From Ruminiclostridium sp. (GTDB taxonomy: Bacteria > Bacillota > Clostridia > DSM-8532): DNA of 7,328 bases. Below the pieces are notes generated by a model, which did no database searches, was not told the DNA's origin, and saw only the letters and a program-made list of their open reading frames with translations. Positions 1 to 5,465 of this stretch are shown one piece after another. Numbering within the stretch: position 1 is the stretch's first letter; each line of letters opens with the position of its first letter. A program made the translations under genes and the position numbers. Where the stretch lies: positions 1-7,328 of the forward strand of contig DOHN01000201.1 in assembly GCA_003535195.1 (NCBI GenBank). Reading direction: 5' to 3'.

Positions 1-1523
1 TCGTCCAAAATCAGCACCGGCGGCAGGCACAGCATCACTCTCGCGATACAGAGCAGCTGTTTTTGCCCCTGCGAAAGGCTGATGCCTTCTTCATTCATCA
101 TCGTATTGTAGCCATTGGGCAGCCGCTTGATAAAGCTGTGTGAATGAGAAGCTTTGGCAGCGGCAATGATCTCTTCATCGGTTGCGTCGGGTTTACCCAT
201 GGTAATGTTATCGCGGATGGTCCCGTCCTTCAGCCATGTATCCTGAAGCACCATTCCATAATTTTTGCGAAGACTTCTTCGGGTGACATCCCGGATATCG
301 TTGTTCTCAACCAGGATACTGCCGTCATCTACGTCATAGAACCGCATCAAGAGATTAATGACAGTCGTTTTGCCGCATCCGGTGGGGCCGACAATGGCAA
401 TGCGCTGGCCTGGTTTTACCCTTAAATTTAAGTCCTGAATAAACTTGCGGCCGGGGCTATAAGAAAATTCCACATCATGGAGTGAAATATTGCCTTCTAC
501 ATCCGAAAGGATCTTGCTGTTTTGGCTATCCGGGATCTCAGGCTTTTCTTCAATCAATTCAAAAATACGGGCGGCACAGGCGAGGGCATTTTGCAGTTCT
601 GTAATAACTCCCGAGATTTCATTGAAGGGTTTTGTATACTGATTGGCATAGCTGAGAAAAATCGTTAGTCCGCCCACGGTAATGCTGCCGCTGATGGCCG
701 CAAGTGCGCCTGTTAACCCAACCCCCGCATAAACCAGGCTGTTGACAAATCTTGTAACAGGGTTTGTGAGGGAGGAAAAGAAAATGGCACGGAGTGAGCA
801 AACTTCAAGGCGGTTATTGATTTCGGCGAATTTATCAAGGGTTTCCTTTTCATGAGAAAAAGCCTGAACGACCTTCTGGTGGCCAACCATCTCATCAATG
901 AATGCAGTTTGTTCCCCGCGGGTTTCGGATTGAAGCTTGAACATGGAATAGGTGCGGTTGGCAATAAACCTTGCCACAAACAGGGAAATCGGTGTCAAAA
1001 GCACCACGATGGCAGTAATGCCGGGGTGAATGGTGAGCATGAAAATCAGTGTTCCAAGAATGGTAACAACGCCGGTAAACAATTGGGTAAATCCCATTAA
1101 AAGACCGTCGGCGAATTGGTCAACATCGGCAATGACCCGGCTGACAATTTCGCCATAGGAGTGGGAATCGATATATTTCAAGGGCAGAACCTGAATTTTT
1201 TTAAAGGCTTCGTCACGCACATCACGAACCACGTGAAAGGCGATTTTATTGTTGATGGCATTCATTATCCACTGGATCACAGCGGTAATACCGACAATGA
1301 TTCCGATTTCCGCAAGCAGGGCGGCAATGCTTTTAAAATCCACCTGACCTTGGCCAATAATAAAGTCGATGGCATCGCCTATGAGGATAGGAACATATAG
1401 GGTGAGGGCTACTGTAACCGCCGCAAGCAGGATGGAGAGAAACAGCAAAAACCGGTATTTTTCAATATAGTGCAGGACCTTGGGGAGGGTGCCTTTTTGC
1501 AATGCTTTTTTGGGTATATTCAT
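1..1523 (-). CDS. ABC exporter half-transporter (TMD-NBD), catalytic-type subunit, 3' end cut by window edge
   Basis: This is a membrane ABC exporter half: an N-terminal six-helix transmembrane domain (about residues 1-330) followed by an ATPase domain. 507 complete codons are visible and about 80 C-terminal residues are missing. Walker A is GPTGCGKTT (379-387), the Q-loop glutamine is Q427 and the signature is LSQGQ (483-487). Walker B VLILD ends at residue 507. The next codon begins GA, so it is Glu or Asp, and the window stops there. The ATG at 1521-1523 overlaps the TGA of the upstream ABC gene as ATGA, and an AAGGAGGG ribosome site lies just upstream, so the two are translationally coupled. 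Frame was checked at several points with no break. In family terms this resembles the LmrD/BmrD/TM288 side of heterodimeric multidrug exporters; the altered signature fits pairing with the degenerate partner. The substrate cannot be read from sequence. Confidence 0.93.
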   Translation of the reverse strand, partial: MNIPKKALQKGTLPKVLHYIEKYRFLLFLSILLAAVTVALTLYVPILIGDAIDFIIGQGQVDFKSIAALLAEIGIIVGITAVIQWIMNAINNKIAFHVVRDVRDEAFKKIQVLPLKYIDSHSYGEIVSRVIADVDQFADGLLMGFTQLFTGVVTILGTLIFMLTIHPGITAIVVLLTPISLFVARFIANRTYSMFKLQSETRGEQTAFIDEMVGHQKVVQAFSHEKETLDKFAEINNRLEVCSLRAIFFSSLTNPVTRFVNSLVYAGVGLTGALAAISGSITVGGLTIFLSYANQYTKPFNEISGVITELQNALACAARIFELIEEKPEIPDSQNSKILSDVEGNISLHDVEFSYSPGRKFIQDLNLRVKPGQRIAIVGPTGCGKTTVINLLMRFYDVDDGSILVENNDIRDVTRRSLRKNYGMVLQDTWLKDGTIRDNITMGKPDATDEEIIAAAKASHSHSFIKRLPNGYNTMMNEEGISLSQGQKQLLCIARVMLCLPPVLILD

Positions 1524-3250
1524 GATGATTCACCCTCCTTTTTGAACTGGGAATAATAAATTTCTCTGTATACCTCGCAGGTACGAAGAAGCTCATCATG
1601 GGTTCCCATGCCTTCTATACCGCCGTCTTCTAAAACGATGATCTGATCCGCATACTGTATGGAAGAGGCTCTCTGGGAGACGATGAATACGGTAAGCCTG
1701 TCTTTCATCTCCCGGATAGCACGGCGAAGCTGCGCATCGGTTGCAAAGTCAAGGGCGGAAGTACTGTCATCCAAAATCAAAATTTCCGGCTTCCTTACAA
1801 GAGCCCTTGCAATAGTTAACCGCTGGCGCTGGCCACCCGAAAGGTTTTTACCGCCCTGTTCCAGAATATAATCCAGGCCGCCCTCTTTTTTGTCGACGAC
1901 TTCCAGAGCCTGGGCAATGGCGAGGGCATCATAAATTTCTTTGTCCGTGGCGTCTTTTTTGCCCCAAAGCATATTTTCACGAATAGAGCCTTTAAAGAGG
2001 ACTGCTTTTTGCGGAACAATGCCGATTTTAGAGCGGAGCATTTCCATGGGATAATCTCTCACATCAATGCCGTCGACCAGCACCGCGCCGTCCGTGGCAT
2101 CATAAAACCGCGGAATCATATTTACGAGCGAGGTCTTGCCGGAGCCCGTGCCGCCGATGATGCCGATGGTCTGCCCGTGCTTCACGGTAAAATCAATACC
2201 GGAAAGCGAATGATCGCCTGCATTCATATATTTGAGGCCGGCATGCCGAAACTCCACCGCATTTTCGCTTTGAGAGGCGGAAAAAATTGTCCCGTCTGCT
2301 TTCAGACTGGATTCGATTTCGAAAACAGATTGGATGCGTTTTCCGGAGGCAACCGCTTTTGTTATGCTGATAATCAGATTGGCAAGCTTAATCAGCTCAA
2401 CTAGAATCTGGGACATATAGTTGTAAAGAGCAACGACATGTCCCTGTGTCAGAATGCCCGCCTCTACACGGATGGCTCCCGTCCGGATCAAGGCAATAAT
2501 GGCAAGATTGACGATCACATAAGCCACAGGGTTCATAGCGGCCGATATGCGGCCGACATGCTTTTGAACGGCGGTCAGCACTTGATTCCGATTTTCAAAT
2601 TCACTGATTTCGTCCTCTTCCTTGCAAAAGGCACGGATTACGCGAACCCCCGTCAGATTTTCACGGGTAATGCCAAGGACCTGGTCCAAGCGCGTCTGTA
2701 CTTTTTTATAAAGCGGAATAGTGACGAGCATAATACCGAATATCACCACCGAGAGAAGCGGGATGATTATGGTAAAAATCAGGGCCGCCTTTACATCGAT
2801 GGTAAACGCCATGATCATTGCGCCAAACACAATAAAAGGGGACCGGAGCAATAAGCGAAGGGCCAGATTCATGCCGTTTTGTACCTGATTCATGTCGCTG
2901 GTCATACGGGTTATCAAAGTGGCCGTACCAAGCGTATCAATCTCAGAATAGGATAACCCCTCAATATGCTTAAAGAGTGCATGTTTTAGTTTCTTCACAA
3001 AGCCGACCGCCGCTTTTGCGGCAAAATACTGTGCAGTGATGGAAGAAATCAGTCCAACAACACCCAGGACGACTAACACCAAGCACATTCTGACAATGTA
3101 GCCCTGATTGCCTTTTCCGATGCCGATATCTATGATAGACGCCACAACCAGCGGAACAAACAGTTCAAAAGAAGCCTCAAGCAGCTTAAACAGCGGTCCG
3201 AGGATGCTTTCCTTCTTATAATCCTTTAAGTAAACGAGCAGCTTTTTCAA
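1520..3250 (-). CDS. ABC exporter half-transporter (TMD-NBD), degenerate-NBD subunit of a heterodimer
   Basis: A complete 576-residue ABC exporter half, the normal length for the family. The transmembrane domain covers about residues 15-300 and the ATPase domain about 330-570. Walker A is GGTGSGKT (366-373), Q-loop Q414, signature LSGGQ (470-474) and Walker B ILILDD (490-495). The position after the Walker B Asp is D495, where hydrolysing domains have Glu, and the H-loop reads SQR (525-527) instead of SHR. These changes mark the degenerate ATPase site of LmrC/BmrC/TM287-type subunits, which work only with a catalytic partner, here the next gene downstream. The start is TTG at 3248-3250: an in-frame TAA lies immediately 5' of it, and GGGGG at 3256-3260 can serve as ribosome site. 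The likely role is export of hydrophobic drugs or lipids across the cytoplasmic membrane; the actual substrate is unknown. Confidence 0.95.
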   Translation of the reverse strand: MKKLLVYLKDYKKESILGPLFKLLEASFELFVPLVVASIIDIGIGKGNQGYIVRMCLVLVVLGVVGLISSITAQYFAAKAAVGFVKKLKHALFKHIEGLSYSEIDTLGTATLITRMTSDMNQVQNGMNLALRLLLRSPFIVFGAMIMAFTIDVKAALIFTIIIPLLSVVIFGIMLVTIPLYKKVQTRLDQVLGITRENLTGVRVIRAFCKEEDEISEFENRNQVLTAVQKHVGRISAAMNPVAYVIVNLAIIALIRTGAIRVEAGILTQGHVVALYNYMSQILVELIKLANLIISITKAVASGKRIQSVFEIESSLKADGTIFSASQSENAVEFRHAGLKYMNAGDHSLSGIDFTVKHGQTIGIIGGTGSGKTSLVNMIPRFYDATDGAVLVDGIDVRDYPMEMLRSKIGIVPQKAVLFKGSIRENMLWGKKDATDKEIYDALAIAQALEVVDKKEGGLDYILEQGGKNLSGGQRQRLTIARALVRKPEILILDDSTSALDFATDAQLRRAIREMKDRLTVFIVSQRASSIQYADQIIVLEDGGIEGMGTHDELLRTCEVYREIYYSQFKKEGESS

Positions 3251-3300
3251 TTATTCCCCCAAAAAAATTCACTTTTTTCTGTTGCATAAATTCAAGTATT

Positions 3301-3329
3301 AAGATACCATATCCTTCGCTATTTTAAAA
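3301..3329 (-). promoter_or_regulatory. Candidate sigma-A promoter for the ABC exporter operon
   Basis: On the minus strand an extended -10, TGGTATCTT (3309-3301), lies 17 bp downstream of a poor -35, TTTTAA (3329-3324). Transcription would begin near 3294, giving a leader of about 45 nt before the TTG start. The region is AT-rich, so chance matches are likely. Confidence 0.3.
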
Positions 3330-3405
3330 TGTTTGTTTTGCCAAAAGCAGGCATTCAAAAACTGTTTAACCGGCTGTCATTGCTCCTTTCGATTTTTTTC
3401 GGCAC

Positions 3406-3434
3406 TTGCATTTGGCTATATTTGGTTGTATACT
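3406..3434 (+). promoter_or_regulatory. Candidate sigma-A promoter for the agr-like cluster
   Basis: TTGCAT (3406-3411) and TATACT (3429-3434) are separated by exactly 17 bp. The -10 matches consensus at five of six positions; the -35 only keeps TTG. The start point would be near 3441 with a leader of about 100 nt before the first gene. Two ATTTGG hexamers (3410-3415 and 3420-3425), one helical turn apart, sit in the -35/spacer region and could be an operator. A competing TATAAT at 3523-3528 has no acceptable -35 and would leave almost no leader. Confidence 0.35.
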
Positions 3435-3450
3435 TAATTTAGAGGTTATC

Positions 3451-3472
3451 CAGTTTTTAAGTAGTTTTTTAG
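3451..3472 (+). repeat. Tandem 11-bp imperfect direct repeat in the leader/promoter region
   Basis: CAGTTTTTAAG (3451-3461) is followed directly by TAGTTTTTTAG (3462-3472), identical at 9 of 11 positions, and a third AGTTTATG element starts at 3471. The CCAGTT core at 3450-3455 resembles the half-sites bound by LytTR regulators of the AgrA/VirR kind. The spacing does not match the roughly two-turn spacing of those sites exactly, and T-runs make such repeats easy to find by chance. Confidence 0.3.
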
Positions 3473-3541
3473 TTTATGCATAATATATTTTATAGATGAA
3501 ACTTGAAATGCTTTGTTTACTTTATAATGCCGGGGTAATAT

Positions 3542-4102
3542 ATGATTATAACGCTACTAGCCGTTTTTCTGCTAGCAAAACTGAAACACTATAAAATCCG
3601 TTATTTGTTTTGCACATGGTCTTTTTACCCGATATTCATTTTGCAGTGTATACTGATTTTTCTTCAAGGAGCTATTTTTACTGGAAACTATTATTTTATT
3701 CAATATGCATCCGTGATCGAAACTTTAATCATACTATCTTTTGTTTTTCCGTTGCTGGCTTATCAACTGTATAAACCTGCGTTCATCGGAACAGGTCTCG
3801 TCCTTCTGGGATCGCTGCTAAATAGACTTGTAATTGGTCAGAATAATGGCAAAATGCCCGTTTTTCCGACTCTTTCCTACCTGACCGGCTATGTTCACGC
3901 TGACACAATGAATAGCATTGACAATATACACATTATAGGAAGTGAAGCCTCCCGCTTGAAGTTTTTAGCCGACTATATTGATGTGGGCTACTCCATTTTA
4001 AGCCCCGGTGATCTGCTGATCCATTCCTTTACATTCATAATGTTATACTGTACTATTAGGTCTGTTCATTTAAAATATGCCGTCAGGATTTCGGAAAAAT
4101 GA
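3542..4102 (+). CDS. DUF5317-like integral membrane protein, function unknown
   Basis: A 186-residue hydrophobic protein with about five membrane segments (roughly 1-13, 23-46, 52-75, 78-98 and 153-173). Between the last two lies a polar stretch with NGKMPV (102-107), H130, LKFLADYI (139-146) and SPGDLL (154-159). The pattern of a membrane bundle, an N-G-x-MPV loop, a histidine region, L-x-D-x-I and a final S-x-GD before the last helix is what I associate with DUF5317, a family with no known activity; the match is from memory. The ATG has a weak GGGGT ribosome site at 3532-3536. It is the first gene of the cluster, and the next gene starts within about 10-20 bp, so it is probably co-transcribed with the peptide-signalling genes. 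A role in export, immunity or sensing of the peptide would be a guess. Confidence 0.8.
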   Translation: MIITLLAVFLLAKLKHYKIRYLFCTWSFYPIFILQCILIFLQGAIFTGNYYFIQYASVIETLIILSFVFPLLAYQLYKPAFIGTGLVLLGSLLNRLVIGQNNGKMPVFPTLSYLTGYVHADTMNSIDNIHIIGSEASRLKFLADYIDVGYSILSPGDLLIHSFTFIMLYCTIRSVHLKYAVRISEK

Positions 4103-4111
4103 TAACAAAGG

Positions 4112-4660
4112 GTGATTTATCTGACAAATATATCAATAAGCCTTGTTCAGTTTCTCATTATAGGCATACCCCAGGGTTTTCTATTTGTATTGGCCGTATA
4201 CCTTTTGACCGGAACTAATTTTGACCAAAAAAAGTATTTGATTTTGAGTTCGGCTGCTACTGTATTCACTTATCTGATTCGGTTCCTGCCCATTACTTTG
4301 GGAGTTAACACAATGCTGTCCCTACTTTCATTAATCATTTTGTTTCTGGTTGTCTATAAGTTCCAACTGGATCTGCCCAAAAGCATCCGCTTGATTGTCT
4401 CTGTTATAGCGATATTTATATTTATTTGCTTTTCAGAATTAATGAATGAATTGATATTAGTGGTTTTATTCGGGAAAGCCAGAACAGAGCAATTATTTAA
4501 TTCCGGCTCTGACTTGATCAGAAGTGTATCGATGATTCCTACAAATGCTGTTTTGGCAGTGTTGATTCTGATTTCCTATATCGTTATAAAAAAGAAGGTT
4601 GATTATGGAAAAACTGGCGCGGAAATTGGCGGGCCGCATTGCAAAAACACTGGATTATGA
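4112..4660 (+). CDS. AgrC-sensor-like membrane protein without a kinase domain
   Basis: This 182-residue, very hydrophobic protein has five to six membrane segments (about 8-34, 42-60, 64-84, 91-120 and 140-160). Its core, including FDQKKYL (37-43), TYLIRFLPI (53-61) and GVNTMLSLL (64-72), resembles the N-terminal sensor half of AgrC-type GHKL histidine kinases of clostridia. The chain ends just after the last helix (KKK, 160-162), where such kinases continue into the dimerisation and ATPase domains. No H-box or GHKL motif follows in any frame, because that DNA encodes AgrB. The final 18 codons overlap agrB by 56 bp. The start is uncertain. GTG at 4112 leaves no room for a ribosome site, whereas AAGGGTGA (4108-4115) is well placed for a CTG at 4121. 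It could be a stand-alone peptide receptor, an AgrB partner or an immunity protein; which cannot be decided here. Confidence 0.78.
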   Translation: MIYLTNISISLVQFLIIGIPQGFLFVLAVYLLTGTNFDQKKYLILSSAATVFTYLIRFLPITLGVNTMLSLLSLIILFLVVYKFQLDLPKSIRLIVSVIAIFIFICFSELMNELILVVLFGKARTEQLFNSGSDLIRSVSMIPTNAVLAVLILISYIVIKKKVDYGKTGAEIGGPHCKNTGL

Positions 4661-5264
4661 TAATGAAAGGGAGCAGGTCATTGCATATGGCTTAATAGCG
4701 ATCATTCAGACCTTTATGACGGTTGCCCTTGTGCTTGCCGGGGGGCTTATCATTAAGGCCCCTGCCGAAGCTCTGATTATTTGCTTCTCTGTAAGTATCT
4801 TGAGGAAATACAGCGGGGGAGCTCATGTGAGCTTTATTGAGCTCTGTACTTTTACGGCCGTTGTGTACTGTATTTTATTAGCTGCTGTCAGCAAATATTT
4901 TCTGGCTCCAAGAATGGATACATATTTCATGTCAGCTCTCACAGCGGCTGTTTTCGCACTGTCTTTTCTGATCGTATATAAACTTGCTCCTGTTGACTCA
5001 CCCAATAAACCCATCAAGACGGAGAAAAAGAAAAAACGCATGAGGAAAGGCTCCTTTATAACCTTATTCATTTACTTGGCTCTATCTGCGGTGTTTTTGC
5101 TTTTGAGCCTGAAAAATGAAAGCTGCCGGGCTTATGGAATAAGCCTATTGTTTGGTATTTCATGGCAGATATTTACTTTGACAAAATATGGTTCCTATTT
5201 TCTTAATGGGATCGATTTTGGAGTAAGCAATATTTTTGGGATACAGAAAGGAGGCGAAAAATGA
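4605..5264 (+). CDS. agrB: AgrB-family peptide protease/cyclase for autoinducer maturation
   Basis: AgrB is a membrane cysteine endopeptidase that removes the C-terminal tail of AgrD and closes the thiolactone ring. The 219-residue protein has the family core RKYSGGAH (67-74) followed by C81. H74 and C81 form the expected catalytic pair, with the same seven-residue spacing as His77/Cys84 of S. aureus AgrB. A second family signature, PVDSPNKPI (129-137), precedes a basic loop (KTEKKKKRMRKG, 138-149). Membrane segments fall at about 25-50, 54-66, 78-96, 107-126, 150-168 and 176-193. I start it at ATG 4605, with AGAAGG at 4593-4598 six bases upstream; an in-frame TTG at 4599 touches that site and is less likely. 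It overlaps the preceding gene by 56 bp, and its TGA overlaps the agrD ATG. The next gene encodes a recognisable substrate. Confidence 0.95.
   Translation: MEKLARKLAGRIAKTLDYDNEREQVIAYGLIAIIQTFMTVALVLAGGLIIKAPAEALIICFSVSILRKYSGGAHVSFIELCTFTAVVYCILLAAVSKYFLAPRMDTYFMSALTAAVFALSFLIVYKLAPVDSPNKPIKTEKKKKRMRKGSFITLFIYLALSAVFLLLSLKNESCRAYGISLLFGISWQIFTLTKYGSYFLNGIDFGVSNIFGIQKGGEK
5247..5254 (+). promoter_or_regulatory. Strong ribosome binding site for agrD
   Basis: AAAGGAGG is a near-perfect anti-16S match lying inside the last codons of agrB. It is six bases from the ATG at 5261 and nine from the second ATG at 5264, so either start can be used. It is stronger than the sites of the upstream cluster genes, consistent with high peptide output. 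Confidence 0.8.
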
Positions 5265-5386
5265 TGAAAAAGCTTTACACAGCTCTCGCAGCAGCAGCTA
5301 CTCTCATAGCGGCAGCCGTTGCCACATCCGCATGTACTTTCTTTGTATACCAGCCTGAAGAACCCCAGTCCTTGAGGGATGAATAA
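5261..5386 (+). CDS. agrD: AgrD-type cyclic lactone autoinducer pro-peptide
   Basis: A 41-residue precursor (40 if the second ATG is used) with the three-part AgrD layout. First comes a basic then Ala/Leu-rich amphipathic leader (MMKKLYTALAAAATLIAAAV, 1-20). The signal core is TSACTFFV (22-29). The acidic tail is YQPEEPQSLRDE (30-41), whose PEEP-x-S-L pattern is typical of clostridial precursors. C25 is the only cysteine. By analogy with the five-residue thiolactone of C. perfringens (CLWFT), the predicted ring is C25-T-F-F-V29, made by AgrB cutting before Y30; a six-residue ring ending at Y30 is the alternative. Any exocyclic tail before C25 cannot be predicted. ATGA overlap with agrB and a strong ribosome site support translation. 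A gene this small is easily missed by automatic annotation. Confidence 0.93.
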   Translation: MMKKLYTALAAAATLIAAAVATSACTFFVYQPEEPQSLRDE

Positions 5387-5400
5387 GAAAGACATCAAAA

Positions 5401-5433
5401 GGCACGTCAGGGATCAATAGTTTCTGGCGTGCC
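5401..5433 (+). other. Stable intergenic RNA hairpin between agrD and the GGDEF/HD-GYP gene
   Basis: GGCACGTCAG (5401-5410) pairs with CTGGCGTGCC (5424-5433), ten base pairs with one G-U, around a 13-nt loop. No T-tract follows, so it is not a standard intrinsic terminator. It may protect the 3' end of the agr transcript, act as a processing site, or weakly attenuate transcription into the next gene. Confidence 0.6.
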
Positions 5434-5465
5434 AGATCCACAAATTAAAATTGTAGAGGGATACT

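Noticed and set aside
2009..2854. Plus-strand ORFs of over 130 codons opposite the ABC exporter
   Set aside because: Low-complexity antisense frames of a well-conserved ABC gene, with no family features of their own.
3523..3528. TATAAT as the main -10 for the agr-like cluster
   Set aside because: No -35 at a usable distance (TTGAAA at 3503-3508 leaves only 14 bp), and the transcript would start inside the ribosome site of the first gene.
4599..4607. TTG at 4599 as the agrB start
   Set aside because: It directly touches the AGAAGG ribosome site; the in-frame ATG at 4605 has correct spacing.
5195..5398. Minus-strand ORF of 67 codons opposite agrD
   Set aside because: It is antisense to agrB/agrD, both strongly supported by motifs and ribosome sites.
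5395..5460. A c-di-GMP (GEMM) riboswitch ahead of the GGDEF/HD-GYP gene, suggested by GGCACGTCAGGG
   Set aside because: The resemblance stops after about ten bases; the GCAAA tetraloop receptor features and second stem are missing and the segment is too short.
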